A DNA stretch of 64,000 nucleotides from Streptomyces sp. ML-6 (lineage in GTDB: Bacteria; Actinomycetota; Actinomycetes; Streptomycetales; Streptomycetaceae), in contig NZ_JAOTIK010000001.1 of the NCBI RefSeq assembly GCF_030116705.1, positions 3,553,001-3,617,000 of the forward strand, given 5' to 3'. Both the position numbers and the translations under genes were made by a program. The notes under the pieces were generated by a model, which saw nothing but the letters and a program-made list of their open reading frames with translations, ran no database searches and was not told the origin of the DNA. Every line of letters begins with the position of its first letter. Within the stretch, counting starts at the first letter, position 1. Below, in pieces: positions 46,442 through 55,242 of the stretch.

Positions 46442-47626
46442 ATGACCGCCATGACACAGGGACGACCGCTGCTCAACCGCCGCCTCGCGGAGTTCGGTAC
46501 GACGATCTTCGCGGAGATGTCGGCGCTCGCCGTACGGACCGGTTCCATCAACCTCGGCCAGGGCTTCCCCGACACCGACGGCCCGGAGGAGGTCCGGGAG
46601 GCCGCGGTCCGGGCCCTGCGCGACGGGCGCGGCAACCAGTACCCGCCCGGCCCCGGCATCCCCGAGCTGCGCACCGCGATCGCCGAGCACCAGCAGCGGC
46701 GCTACGGCCTGACCCACGACCCCGACACCGAGGTCCTGGTCACCGCCGGTGCCACCGAGGCCATCGCCGCCTCCCTGCTGGCCCTGCTGGAGCCCGGGGA
46801 CGAGGTCATCGCCCTGGAGCCGTACTACGACTCGTACGCCGCCTGCATCGCCATGGCGGGCGCCACCCGCGTCCCCGTGACCCTGCGCCCCGAGCCGTCC
46901 ACGCGCACCTACCGGCTCGACCTCGACGAGCTGCGCGCCGCCGTCACCCCCCGCACCCGGCTGATCCTGCTCAACACCCCGCACAACCCCACCGGCACCG
47001 TCCTCACCCGCGAGGAACTCGGCGCGATCGCCGCACTCGCCCACGAGCGCGACCTCCTCGTGGTCACCGACGAGGTCTACGAACACCTGGTCTTCGAGGG
47101 CGAACACCTCCCGCTCGCCTCGTTCCCCGGCATGCGCGAGCGCACCGTCACCATCGGCTCGGCCGGCAAGACCTATTCGTTCACCGGCTGGAAGGTCGGC
47201 TGGATCACCGCGAGCCCCGGACTGGTGAGCGCGGTCCGCTCGGCGAAGCAGTTCCTGACGTACGTGTCGGCCGGTCCGTTCCAGTACGCGGTCGCCGAGG
47301 CCCTGCGCCTGCCCGACAGCTACTACGACACGCTGCGCGCCGGGCTGCGCGCCGGACGGGACCTGCTGAGCGACGGGCTCACCGAGGCGGGCTTCGAGGT
47401 GTACCGCCCGGCCGGGACGTACTTCGTCACCACCGACATCCGCCCGCTCGGCGAGAGCGACGGCTTCGCCTTCTGCCGGGCGCTGCCCGAACGCTGCGGG
47501 GTCGTCGCCATCCCGAACGCGGTCTTCTACGACCACCGGGACCAGGGCGCACCGTTCGTACGGTTCGCCTTCTGCAAGCGGAAGGGCGTGCTGGAGGAGG
47601 CGGTGGACCGCCTCAAGCGGCTGTAG
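46442..47626 (+). CDS. Class I/II pyridoxal-phosphate aminotransferase
   Basis: The 394-residue enzyme has INLGQGFPDTDGP at the substrate loop, YPPGPGIPELR, NTPHNPTGTVLTREEL (178-193) and TDEVYEHLVF. The Schiff-base lysine is K243 in SAGKTYSFTGWKVGW. The LGQGFPDTDGP form is that of the methionine/kynurenine-type (YbdL/KAT) subgroup rather than classical aspartate aminotransferase, although streptomycete copies are often annotated as the latter. ATG 46442 and ATG 46451 are both possible starts. Confidence 0.92.
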   Translation: MTAMTQGRPLLNRRLAEFGTTIFAEMSALAVRTGSINLGQGFPDTDGPEEVREAAVRALRDGRGNQYPPGPGIPELRTAIAEHQQRRYGLTHDPDTEVLVTAGATEAIAASLLALLEPGDEVIALEPYYDSYAACIAMAGATRVPVTLRPEPSTRTYRLDLDELRAAVTPRTRLILLNTPHNPTGTVLTREELGAIAALAHERDLLVVTDEVYEHLVFEGEHLPLASFPGMRERTVTIGSAGKTYSFTGWKVGWITASPGLVSAVRSAKQFLTYVSAGPFQYAVAEALRLPDSYYDTLRAGLRAGRDLLSDGLTEAGFEVYRPAGTYFVTTDIRPLGESDGFAFCRALPERCGVVAIPNAVFYDHRDQGAPFVRFAFCKRKGVLEEAVDRLKRL

Positions 47627-47653
47627 CGGTGCAGTAGTCCCGCGACGCACAAG

Positions 47654-47698
47654 GCCCGGTCCGGGCGGTGGTCGCGGGGACCGCCGTCCGGACCGGGC
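47654..47698. terminator. Bidirectional terminator between aminotransferase and YbjN-like gene
   Basis: GCCCGGTCCGG (47654-47664) pairs with CCGGACCGGGC (47688-47698), with further imperfect pairing inside, in the 97-bp gap between convergent genes. Confidence 0.8.
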
Positions 47699-47723
47699 TC
47701 TCGTGGGCCGGGCCGGGCCGGGC

Positions 47724-48284
47724 TCAGGCGTCGGGAGCGGCCTGCTCCGTGCCGTCCGTCTTCTCCTCGGCCGGCGTCAGGCCGAGCCGGTCCTTCAGCC
47801 ACTTGTCGAACTCGATCGAGGCGCGTACCCAGCTGACCGTCGACGAGACGAAGTGCTCCAGGCTGACGCCCGTACCGATGAGCATCTGCGCCTCGCCGAT
47901 CAGGCGGACCGAGACCTCGGTGTCCTCGGCGCCCTCCTCGGGCTCGTGGGTGTGCGTGTAGACCTTGGGCCACAGGGTGCGGCGGTTCCAGTCGTCGATC
48001 GCGTCGAGCAGGACCGGGCGCTGGTCCGCGGCGTGCGGGAAGTCGTAGAACGTACGGACCGAGAAGACCTGCTGCTCGTCTTCGCCGCGGAACATGAAGT
48101 ACGTGCGGAAGTCCTCCCACGGCGCCGCGAGGTCGCCCTCGTCGTCGACGACGTACTTCAGTTCCATCTGGTCCAGGAGCTGCTTGACGAGGTCCTGGTC
48201 GGGGACGACGGGGCCCTCCGGTCCTGCGGCCTGCGGTTCGGGCTGGCCCCCGAAATTAGGAATCGAGGACGGGTCGATAGACAT
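47724..48284 (-). CDS. YbjN domain-containing protein
   Basis: The 186-residue acidic protein has the YbjN/type III chaperone-like fold: LVKQLLDQMELKYVVDDEGDLAAPWEDFRTYFMFRG, then DDWNRRTLWPKVYTHTH and a C-terminal helix with SWVRASIEFDKWLKD. In streptomycetes this family is cytoplasmic with an unknown role, possibly as a scaffold or chaperone. The ATG follows AGGAG. It converges on the aminotransferase gene, and a terminator separates them. Confidence 0.9.
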   Translation of the reverse strand: MSIDPSSIPNFGGQPEPQAAGPEGPVVPDQDLVKQLLDQMELKYVVDDEGDLAAPWEDFRTYFMFRGEDEQQVFSVRTFYDFPHAADQRPVLLDAIDDWNRRTLWPKVYTHTHEPEEGAEDTEVSVRLIGEAQMLIGTGVSLEHFVSSTVSWVRASIEFDKWLKDRLGLTPAEEKTDGTEQAAPDA

Positions 48285-48367
48285 CGCTGGGTACTCCTGT
48301 GAATCGCTCGCGGTTTCCTGCCGACGACCCTAGCCGCGTTTCGCCGCCAGGGGGGTCCAGGGTCTGC

Positions 48368-49633
48368 CTATGCCTTCCGGGGAATCATCTGCGCATCACT
48401 CGTCCGCGCCCGTGACCAGGCGGCGGCGGCAAGGACCGCGCAGAGCACCCCGAGGAGTCCGGACGCTCCGATGGTGTTCGCCGACGAGCCGGTCAGCTCC
48501 GTCGCGACACCCCCGAGGGCGACGCCGATCCCCTGCATGGCGGTCACCCCCGACCTGGCCAGCCCCAGCGCCTGGCCGCGCTGGTCGACCGGTGTCAGGA
48601 GTACGAAGGTGGCCCCGGCGGTGATCTGGTAGGCGGAGCACACCCCGGCCACCATCAGCAGGAACATGGCCGTGCCGACGCCGGGATCGAGCCAGTAGGC
48701 GACCAGCGGCAGATTCGCACCGATCGCCAGCGGCCCGAGCAGCCGGCGCCGCGACTCGTCGCCGACCCCGGCCCGCCCCAGCAGGGCCGCCCCCAGCACC
48801 ATTCCCGCCGGATGCGAGGCGAGCAGGAGTCCCACCGAGTACGCGCCGCCGCCGGCCTCGTCCGCGAACGGGGCGGCCAGCCCCTCCGGCAGGACGACGA
48901 ATCCCGCGAGCCACCCCAGCGCGATCAGCGACCGGAGTCTGCGGTCCGACCAGATCAGCCCCGCCGCGCCGCCGACCTGTGCGCCGAGCCGCTTCTTGCG
49001 GGCATCCGCACTCGCCGCGGGACGGGTCTTCACGCCGACCCTGATCAGCATCGCCGAGAGGAGGAAGGTCAACGCGTTCACGCCCAGCGAGAGGTTGCTG
49101 CCCAGCCACGCGGCCAGCAGACCTCCGCCGGCGAAGCCGACCAGCTGTCCGGTCTGGTGGGTGATCTGCATGACCCGCTGGCCGCGTTCGTACCGCTCGG
49201 CGCCGAGCACGGTGGGCAGCAGCGCGCCCTGGGCGGCGCCGAAGGGCGCCTCGGCCAGCTGCGCCAGCACCAGCAGCCCCGCGAGCAGCGGCAAGGGCAT
49301 CCCGGGCAGAGCCATCAGCCCGACCAGCACCATCCGCACGAGGTCGCAGCTGATCATGACCGTACGCCGCGGGAACCGGTCCGCCAGGCCGGACAGGAAC
49401 ACCCCGGACAGCAGCGCGGGCAGGGTCGTCAGCGCATACGTCGCCGCGGTCCACCCCGGCGAGTCGGTGCGCTCGAACACGAGCAACGACAGGGCCACGC
49501 GCGCCAGCTGATCCCCCAGGATCGACTGGGCATAGGCAGTCCAAAGAGTACGGAATTCGCCAAGGTGAAAGAGATTGTCAGATCTGGGTTTTTTGGGCCC
49601 CGAATTTATCTCATCGCCTATCCGCTCGTTCAT
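48368..49633 (-). CDS. MFS transporter
   Basis: This 421-residue protein with about 12 membrane segments begins FHLGEFRTLWTAYAQSILGDQLARVALSLLVFERTDSP, the start pattern of the MFS_3 (enterobactin exporter/MdfA-like) group. The loop motif SGLADRFPRRTVMISCD is present. The substrate cannot be inferred. It is separated from clpB by about 500 bp and from the YbjN-like gene by 83 bp. The first codons lie in relatively AT-rich DNA. Confidence 0.92.
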   Translation of the reverse strand: MNERIGDEINSGPKKPRSDNLFHLGEFRTLWTAYAQSILGDQLARVALSLLVFERTDSPGWTAATYALTTLPALLSGVFLSGLADRFPRRTVMISCDLVRMVLVGLMALPGMPLPLLAGLLVLAQLAEAPFGAAQGALLPTVLGAERYERGQRVMQITHQTGQLVGFAGGGLLAAWLGSNLSLGVNALTFLLSAMLIRVGVKTRPAASADARKKRLGAQVGGAAGLIWSDRRLRSLIALGWLAGFVVLPEGLAAPFADEAGGGAYSVGLLLASHPAGMVLGAALLGRAGVGDESRRRLLGPLAIGANLPLVAYWLDPGVGTAMFLLMVAGVCSAYQITAGATFVLLTPVDQRGQALGLARSGVTAMQGIGVALGGVATELTGSSANTIGASGLLGVLCAVLAAAAWSRARTSDAQMIPRKA

Positions 49634-50129
49634 GCGGGCACGCTACCGACTGCCGAATTCGGCCCCTAACCGCGTCTGTGAGCAGGCCACGACGGACGCC
49701 GCAGGGTGTCCTGATTATTCGCGCGACACCGAACGGAATCCGTCCGCGCCCGAACAGAAGTCCCTTGTCAGGGGCCGGGGATGCGGCCGGGAACGGGGGT
49801 GGGCCGGGAGATCCCGCCCATCGGCACGGAGCAAGGCGTTTGGCGCGATATCGATGTTGGACGAGGGATCACCGATGACGGTGACCGTTTTCGCCTTTCT
49901 CCTGACATCGCCTCAATTCCCCGCCCCTTGCCCGGGGAAGGGGGGAATGGCGGCGGACCCGCGGAGGACGGTCGGCGCGAACGACGGGCCCCGGCCCGAG
50001 AACCGTGCGGTTCTCGGGCCGGGGCCCGTCATCGGCAGGCCGTGCGCCCCTCTTACGCGCTCGCGCCCGACTCCTACGCGGTCACGCCCCTCTCAAGCGG
50101 TCGCGCCCGACTACGTGGTCGCGCCCCTC
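49634..50129. other. Gene-free region between the MFS gene and clpB
   Basis: This 496-bp stretch contains the clpB terminator (49983-50030), a degenerate tandem array running into the clpB 3' end, and the MFS promoter region near 49640-49760. Short frames on either strand are not protein-like. Nothing else was recognised. Confidence 0.7.
49983..50030 (-). terminator. Strong hairpin downstream of clpB
   Basis: Perfect 23-bp arms (49983-50005 and 50008-50030) with a 2-nt centre lie 100 bp after the clpB stop. There is no T-tract. The longest perfect stem in the window. Confidence 0.85.
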
Positions 50130-50151
50130 CTACGCGGTCGCGCCCGACGCC
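50043..50151. repeat. Degenerate 18-21-bp tandem repeat overlapping the clpB stop
   Basis: Six units related to TCGCGCCCCTCCTACGCGG start near 50043, 50061, 50082, 50101, 50119 and 50138. The clpB stop at 50130 lies inside the array, so the final residues (GASGATA) are encoded by repeat DNA. Confidence 0.85.
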
Positions 50152-52751
50152 CCGCCCGAGGTAGCGGGCCCGACGAGCAGCTCGTCCCCGACCCGGTCCA
50201 CCCGGACGGTGTCCCCGTCCCTGACCTCGCCCGCGAGGATCTCCTTCGCCAGCCGGTCGCCGATGGACGTCTGGATGAGGCGGCGCAGCGGCCGTGCCCC
50301 GTACGCCGGGTCGTTGCCCTCCTCGGCCAGCCAGGCCAGGGCCTCGGGCGTGACGTCGAGGGTGAGCCGGCGGTCGGCCAGCCGCTTGGCGAGCCGGTCG
50401 ATCTGGAGCCGCGCGATGTGCGCCAGCTCGTCGCCTGACAGCGCGGAGAAGACCACCAGGTCGTCGAGCCGGTTGAGGAACTCCGGCTTGAACGAGGCCC
50501 GCACGACCTCCAGGACCTGCTCCTTCTTCACCTCGGGCTTGGTCAGCGGGTCCATCAGGAACTGGCTGCCGAGGTTGGAGGTCAGGATCAGGATGGTGTT
50601 GCGGAAGTCCACCGTCCGGCCCTGTCCGTCGGTGAGCCGGCCGTCGTCGAGGACCTGGAGCAGGATGTCGAAGACCTCGGGGTGGGCCTTCTCGACCTCG
50701 TCCAGCAGCACGACGCTGTACGGGCGGCGGCGGACCGCCTCGGTGAGCTGGCCGCCCTCCTCGTAGCCGACGTAGCCGGGCGGGGCGCCGACGAGCCGCG
50801 CCACGCTGTGCTTCTCGCCGTACTCGCTCATGTCGATGCGGACCATGGCCCGCTCGTCGTCGAACAGGAAGTCGGCGAGCGCCTTCGCCAGCTCCGTCTT
50901 GCCGACCCCGGTCGGGCCGAGGAAGAGGAACGATCCGGTGGGCCGGTCGGGGTCGGCGATCCCGGCGCGGGTGCGGCGCACCGCGTCCGACACCGCCCGC
51001 ACGGCCTCCGCCTGTCCGATGAGCCGCTTGCCGAGCTCGTCCTCCATGCGCAGCAGTTTCTGGGTCTCGCCCTCCAGCAGGCGTCCGGCCGGGATGCCGG
51101 TCCAGGAGCCGACGACGTCGGCGATGTCGTCCGGGCCGACCTCCTCCTTGACCAGCGTCTCCTTGGGTTCCTTCGCGGCCTCCTGCTCGGCCGCGCTGGC
51201 CTCCGCGAGCTCCCGTTCCACGCCGGGGATCTCCCCGTAGAGCAGCTTGGACGCGGTGTCGAAGTCGCCGTCGCGCTGGGCCCGCTCGGCCTGGCCGTGC
51301 AGTTCGTCGAGGCGTTCCTTCAGCTCACCGACCCGGTTGAGGCCCTGCTTCTCCTTCTCCCAGCGGGCGTTGAGGCCGCGCAGCTCCTCCTCCTTGTCGG
51401 CGAGGTCGCGGCGGAGCCGCTCCAGCCGCTCCCTGGAGGCCGGGTCGGTCTCGTTCCTGAGCGCCAGCTCCTCCATGTGGAGGCGGTCGACGGCGCGCTG
51501 GAGCTCGTCGATCTCCACGGGCGAGGAGTCGATCTCCATGCGCAGCCGGGATGCCGCCTCGTCGACCAGGTCGATGGCCTTGTCGGGCAGGAAGCGGGAG
51601 GTGATGTAGCGGTCGGACAGGGTCGCGGCGGCCACCAGCGCGGAGTCCGCGATGGAGACCTTGTGGTGCGCCTCGTACCGGCCCTTGAGCCCGCGCAGGA
51701 TCGCGATGGTGTCCTCGACGCTCGGCTCGGCCACCAGCACCTGCTGGAACCGGCGCTCCAGGGCGGGGTCCTTCTCGATGCGCTCGCGGTACTCGTCGAG
51801 CGTCGTCGCGCCGACCATGCGCAGCTCGCCGCGGGCCAGCATCGGCTTGAGCATGTTGCCGGCGTCCATGGCGGAGTCGCCCCCGGCGCCCGCGCCGACG
51901 ACGGTGTGCAGCTCGTCGATGAAGGTGATGATCTGCCCGTCGCTCTCCTTGATCTCGGAGAGCACGGTCTTCAGCCGCTCCTCGAACTCGCCGCGGTACT
52001 TGGCGCCCGCGACCATCGCGCCGAGGTCGAGCGCGACGAGCCGCTTGTTCTTCAGGGACTCGGGGACGTCGCCCTTGACGATGCGCTGGGCGAGGCCCTC
52101 GACGACGGCGGTCTTGCCGACGCCGGGCTCGCCGATGAGCACGGGGTTGTTCTTGGTGCGGCGGGACAGGACCTGAACGACCCGGCGGATCTCCTGGTCG
52201 CGGCCGATGACCGGGTCGAGCTTGCCCTCGCGCGCGGCGGCCGTGAAGTCCGTGCCGAACTTCTCCAGCGCCTTGTACTGGCCCTCCGGGTCCGGTGTGG
52301 TCACCCGGCGTCCTCCCCTGCTCTTCTCGAACGCGTCCAGCAGCTTCTTCGCACTGGCGCCCTGCCTGCCGAGGATCTCACCGGCGCGACCGCCCTCGGC
52401 GGCGATGCCGATCAGCAGGTGCTCGGTGGAGAGGTAGTCGTCGCCGAGCTCCTTCGCGCGCCGGGCGGCGTCCGCGATGACGGCGAGCAGCTCGCGGTTG
52501 GGCTGCGGCGGGGCGACCGTCGAGCCCGTGACGCTGGGCTCCGCGCCCAGGAGTCGTTCGGTCTCGGCGCGCACGGCGGCCTGGTCGGCCTCCACGGCGG
52601 CGAGCAGATCGGTGATGTTCTCGTTGTCCTCGCCCGCGAGCAGCGCGAGCAGCAGGTGCCCGGGGGTCAGGTCGGGGTGCCCGTCCTTCACGGCCCTGTT
52701 GGTGGCCGCGTTGATGGCGTCCCGGCTCTTGTTGGTCAGCTCGGCGTCCAC
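50130..52751 (-). CDS. clpB: ClpB disaggregase
   Basis: This AAA+ chaperone pulls apart protein aggregates with DnaK/DnaJ/GrpE. The 873-residue protein has the Clp N domain (1-145), first Walker A GEPGVGKT (207-214), the coiled-coil middle domain (about 410-530) that contacts DnaK, and a second Walker A GPTGVGKT (about 605). The pore loop KYRGEFEER is also present. No ClpP-binding IGF loop is seen, as expected. Two HAIR operators lie 67-111 bp upstream, placing it in the HspR regulon with the dnaK operon downstream in this window. Confidence 0.98.
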   Translation of the reverse strand: MDAELTNKSRDAINAATNRAVKDGHPDLTPGHLLLALLAGEDNENITDLLAAVEADQAAVRAETERLLGAEPSVTGSTVAPPQPNRELLAVIADAARRAKELGDDYLSTEHLLIGIAAEGGRAGEILGRQGASAKKLLDAFEKSRGGRRVTTPDPEGQYKALEKFGTDFTAAAREGKLDPVIGRDQEIRRVVQVLSRRTKNNPVLIGEPGVGKTAVVEGLAQRIVKGDVPESLKNKRLVALDLGAMVAGAKYRGEFEERLKTVLSEIKESDGQIITFIDELHTVVGAGAGGDSAMDAGNMLKPMLARGELRMVGATTLDEYRERIEKDPALERRFQQVLVAEPSVEDTIAILRGLKGRYEAHHKVSIADSALVAAATLSDRYITSRFLPDKAIDLVDEAASRLRMEIDSSPVEIDELQRAVDRLHMEELALRNETDPASRERLERLRRDLADKEEELRGLNARWEKEKQGLNRVGELKERLDELHGQAERAQRDGDFDTASKLLYGEIPGVERELAEASAAEQEAAKEPKETLVKEEVGPDDIADVVGSWTGIPAGRLLEGETQKLLRMEDELGKRLIGQAEAVRAVSDAVRRTRAGIADPDRPTGSFLFLGPTGVGKTELAKALADFLFDDERAMVRIDMSEYGEKHSVARLVGAPPGYVGYEEGGQLTEAVRRRPYSVVLLDEVEKAHPEVFDILLQVLDDGRLTDGQGRTVDFRNTILILTSNLGSQFLMDPLTKPEVKKEQVLEVVRASFKPEFLNRLDDLVVFSALSGDELAHIARLQIDRLAKRLADRRLTLDVTPEALAWLAEEGNDPAYGARPLRRLIQTSIGDRLAKEILAGEVRDGDTVRVDRVGDELLVGPATSGGASGATA

Positions 52752-52817
52752 GTGCGCTTTCTCCTCCTTGCGGTGACTGCCCTCTCCACAACACTGACTT
52801 AGTCAACGTGTACAAAG

Positions 52818-52836
52818 TTGAGTCTAACCCACTCAT
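52818..52836 (-). promoter_or_regulatory. HAIR element 1 upstream of clpB (HspR operator)
   Basis: TTGAGT-N7-ACTCAT, one base off the HspR consensus CTTGAGT-N7-ACTCAAG. It is the clpB-proximal copy of a pair. Confidence 0.85.
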
Positions 52837-52843
52837 GGCAATG

Positions 52844-52862
52844 TTGAGTCCACTCCACTCAA
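52844..52862 (-). promoter_or_regulatory. HAIR element 2 upstream of clpB (HspR operator)
   Basis: TTGAGT-N7-ACTCAA, a perfect inverted repeat core. Its centre is 26 bp from that of element 1. Confidence 0.9.
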
Positions 52863-52969
52863 CTTGTTGCCGCCCTCCCGCAGCGGCCTCCCGCACCGCC
52901 CTCCCGCGCCCCGCGCACCCCGGTCCGACAAGTCGAGTGAACCGGGCGCGCACTGCCTACGCTGTCCCC

Positions 52970-53374
52970 ATGGCAGTCGACGTGACGAACCCCGGCCCCG
53001 AGTACCTCGCCTTCTGGCGCGCGCGGCACGTGTGCACCCTGACCACGCCCCGCCCCGACGGCACTCCGCACGTGGTGCCGGTGGGCGTGACGTACGACCC
53101 GGAGACGCGGCTGGCGCGGGTCATCACCGGCAAGAACACCCGCAAGGCCCTCAACATCCTGGCCGCCGGGCCGGAGGGGGCACGGGTCGCCGTGTGCCAG
53201 ATCGACGGGCGCCACTGGGCGACGCTGGAGGGGCGTGCGACGGTGCGCACGGAACCGGAGGCGGTGGCCGAAGCCGTACGCCGCTACGCGGAACGCTACG
53301 GGCGCACGCCGCGGCCGAACCCGGACCGGATCGTCATCGAGATCGCCGTGGACCGGGCGCTCGGCAGGGCCTGA
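52970..53374 (+). CDS. PPOX/F420-dependent oxidoreductase-like protein
   Basis: The 134-residue split-barrel protein has FWRARHVCTLTTPRPDGTPHVVPVGVTYDPE, NTRKALNILAAGPEGARVAVCQIDGRHWATLEGRATV and ends PDRIVIEIAVDRALG. This is the small PPOX class that binds flavin or F420 and often detoxifies or reduces small molecules. The ATG at 52970 has no ribosome site and lies close to a TACGCT -10-like box, so a very short leader or leaderless message is possible. It diverges from clpB beside the HAIR elements. Confidence 0.88.
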   Translation: MAVDVTNPGPEYLAFWRARHVCTLTTPRPDGTPHVVPVGVTYDPETRLARVITGKNTRKALNILAAGPEGARVAVCQIDGRHWATLEGRATVRTEPEAVAEAVRRYAERYGRTPRPNPDRIVIEIAVDRALGRA

Positions 53375-53415
53375 CCGGGCCGGCCGGGCGCCTTGGGGCA
53401 CCCGGCCGGGAAAAG

Positions 53416-53458
53416 CACAACGGCGCCATCGTGTTCAGGTCACGATGGCGCCGTTGTG
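53416..53458. terminator. Bidirectional terminator between PPOX gene and the Rieske-like gene
   Basis: Perfect 18-bp arms (53416-53433 and 53441-53458, CACAACGGCGCCATCGTG) with a 7-nt loop lie between convergent genes. Confidence 0.92.
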
Positions 53459-53498
53459 TGGGGGAGTGACTGAGCGACATGGAACGACGGGGGATCGC

Positions 53499-53819
53499 TC
53501 AGGCACTGCGGGGGGTGGCGGAAATAGTCTCTGGCTCGAACAGCTGGTGGTCCCGCCGGTCGAGGTTGACGAAGATCATGTCGTACCGGATCGCGCAGCG
53601 GACGGGCTGCGGAGCTCCACGCGGCTTGCGGAGGCACCGGTAGGCGCGTACTTCGTCGTCTTCTTCACGTGCAACAACGATGGGGTCGCCGAACAGAGTG
53701 ACCATCAGCGAGTCGCCACGGCGGGGAAGGGCGGTGACGAGATCGATGAAATGCCAGCCTGATCGGTAGGCCGTAGCCATCTCACGCCGGAAGGTCCGGT
53801 CGTCCGGCGGGATGGTCAT
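53499..53819 (-). CDS. Small Rieske-like protein lacking histidine ligands
   Basis: The 106-residue protein starts at an ATG that overlaps the stop of the DIGW-repeat gene (ATGA). Residues 20-85 follow the Rieske domain of ring-hydroxylating oxygenases: GWHFIDLVTALPRRGDSLMVTLFGDPIVVAREEDDEVRA in form, then Y-R-C...R-G, a second C and IFVNLD. The usual C-x-H...C-x2-H cluster ligands are reduced to the two cysteines (YRCLRKPRG and VRCAIRYD), so a normal 2Fe-2S Rieske centre is unlikely. There is no catalytic domain. It may bind or modify the partner peptide. The Rieske relation is my inference from pattern and needs a profile search. Confidence 0.72.
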   Translation of the reverse strand: MTIPPDDRTFRREMATAYRSGWHFIDLVTALPRRGDSLMVTLFGDPIVVAREEDDEVRAYRCLRKPRGAPQPVRCAIRYDMIFVNLDRRDHQLFEPETISATPRSA

Positions 53820-54124
53820 GCGCTTGTGCGGGCCGTGGCGGAGCCGGCGGGCGAGACCCAGCCAATGTCGGACGACTTGCCGGGCACGCCCCAGTCGATG
53901 TCGCCCTCGGCCGAGGCCTGGACGGTCCAACCGATGTCGGACGACTTGGCGGGCGCAACCGTCCAGCCGATGTCGTCGGTAGCCCCGGCCCGGATGTTCC
54001 AGCCGATGTCACCACCGGCGACAGCATCCTCGCTCCAGCCAATGTCGCTGCCGCCCAGCAGCCCGACACCCAGGGCCGCGACGAATGAGACGGCAAGCGC
54101 CGAGCGAAGCATTCGCTTATACAT
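53816..54124 (-). CDS. Exported protein with six DIGW/DIDW repeats (candidate peptide precursor)
   Basis: The 102-residue protein starts MYKRMLRSALAVSF. Residues 1-25 look like a Sec signal peptide (KR..R, then a hydrophobic core, ending LLGG). The rest is six repeats in which D-I-G-W occurs at residues 27-30, 39-42, 51-54, 63-66, 75-78 (as DIDW) and 86-89. The period is exactly 12 four times, then 11. Between them lie Ala/Gly/Ser-rich spacers (SEDAVAG, NIRAGATD, TVAPAKSS, TVQASAEG). There is no cysteine. I do not know a family. The design is that of a multi-core precursor or a repetitive surface protein. It is ATGA-coupled to the Rieske-like gene and divergent from a LuxR-type regulator. Confidence 0.82.
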   Translation of the reverse strand: MYKRMLRSALAVSFVAALGVGLLGGSDIGWSEDAVAGGDIGWNIRAGATDDIGWTVAPAKSSDIGWTVQASAEGDIDWGVPGKSSDIGWVSPAGSATARTSA

Positions 54125-54208
54125 AGTCGGCTTCGTCCTCACTTGTGGATTCTTCTCCCCCGCACCTAAGACGATGTCCCACCGAAGCACGCGAACACCA
54201 CCGCGTAG

Positions 54209-54232
54209 ATGCATCATGTTCTTGCATGTGCA
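54209..54232. promoter_or_regulatory. Divergent promoter of the DIGW and LuxR-type genes
   Basis: The 128-bp gap (54125-54252) is AT-richer than its surroundings and contains imperfect TGCATCATG/TGCATGTG repeats at 54209-54232. This is a candidate binding site for the adjacent regulator. No clear -35/-10 pair is visible. Confidence 0.35.
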
Positions 54233-54252
54233 GGAACCTGGGGGGTGACGAT

Positions 54253-55242
54253 ATGACCATAAGCAACACAAATCCGACACATTCTCATGGGATCACGGAG
54301 CTGTGTGAGGCAGGAGGACGTCTTTACGCCAGCGCATTGCGCATGGGACGCATCGCCCGCACCGAGGTGGAACCTGCGCCCTGCCTGATGGAGTTCGCGC
54401 TGCTGCATCCCGACCCCGACGACCCGGCCTGGCTCCGGCCCGTTCCGCCGTCCACCGCCCTTGCGCAACACCTGCACCCCATCGAGCGCGAGATCCTGGA
54501 ACGCCGCCGGCACTCGGTCGAGCTGACGGAATCGTTCGAGCCGTTCATGGACATCAGCACCCTGGGACCGCCGACCACGCACGCCATCACCGTGCTGGAG
54601 GGCGTGAACCGGATCAACGCCGCCCTCGATCTCGCCACCGCAGAGTGCCGCACCGAAGTGCTCACCGTCCAGCCCGGTGGAGGCCGAATCGAGGATCGCC
54701 TCAGCAAATCCCTGGAGCGCGGACTGTCCGTGGTCCACCGCGGCGTCAGCATCCGCACCCTCTACCAGCACACCGTGCGCCACAGCCCCAGCACCCTCGC
54801 GTACGCGGAGCGCATGGCCGACGGAAATGTGGAGATACGCACCCTCGAGGAGCTCATCGAGCGCCTGATCGTGTTCGACCGGACCGTCGCCTTCATCCCC
54901 GCCCAGGACGACCGGCAGGTCGCCCTGGAACTCCGCCACCCCGGGCTGGTCCAGTACCTGGTCAACGTCTTCGAACAGCTCTGGAGCAGAGCGGCCCCGC
55001 TGCGCGAGGAGGTCAAGTACGAACCGACCTCCCTGGGCATCAGCGGCGTCCAGCGCTCCATCGCCCAACTCCTCGTGGAGGGGCACGTGGACGACTCCAT
55101 CGCCCGCCGCCTCGGCATGAACGTCCGCACCTGCCGGGCCCACGTCGCCAAACTCGCCGCCGCCCTCGGCAGCAACAGCCGGGCCCAGCTCGGCTATCTG
55201 ATAGCCCGGTCGGGAATCCTGGAGGAGGACGGGCAGGACTGA
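54253..55242 (+). CDS. LuxR-type HTH regulator with TrmB/PLD-like effector domain
   Basis: The 329-residue protein has no receiver domain. The middle (about 115-255) contains EVLTVQPGGGRIEDRLSKSLE, RGVSIRTLYQHTVRHSPSTLAYAERM and DRTVAFIPAQDD, the pattern of phospholipase-D-like sensor domains of TrmB-type regulators. The C-terminus is a LuxR helix-turn-helix (about 270-325, IAQLLVEGHVDDSIARRLGMNVRTCRAHVAKLAAALG). Relatives are abundant in Streptomyces and often lie beside small peptide genes. The start is ATG 54253 with a G-rich ribosome site. It diverges from the DIGW gene and probably controls it. Confidence 0.85.
   Translation: MTISNTNPTHSHGITELCEAGGRLYASALRMGRIARTEVEPAPCLMEFALLHPDPDDPAWLRPVPPSTALAQHLHPIEREILERRRHSVELTESFEPFMDISTLGPPTTHAITVLEGVNRINAALDLATAECRTEVLTVQPGGGRIEDRLSKSLERGLSVVHRGVSIRTLYQHTVRHSPSTLAYAERMADGNVEIRTLEELIERLIVFDRTVAFIPAQDDRQVALELRHPGLVQYLVNVFEQLWSRAAPLREEVKYEPTSLGISGVQRSIAQLLVEGHVDDSIARRLGMNVRTCRAHVAKLAAALGSNSRAQLGYLIARSGILEEDGQD

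Noticed and set aside
45682..47637. 651-codon plus-strand frame across the repeat region into the aminotransferase
   Set aside because: It is a frame-shifted shadow. The aminotransferase in another frame has all catalytic motifs.
54125..54280. Longer start for the DIGW protein (codons from 54280)
   Set aside because: The extension overlaps the divergent promoter and regulator start, and would bury the signal peptide.
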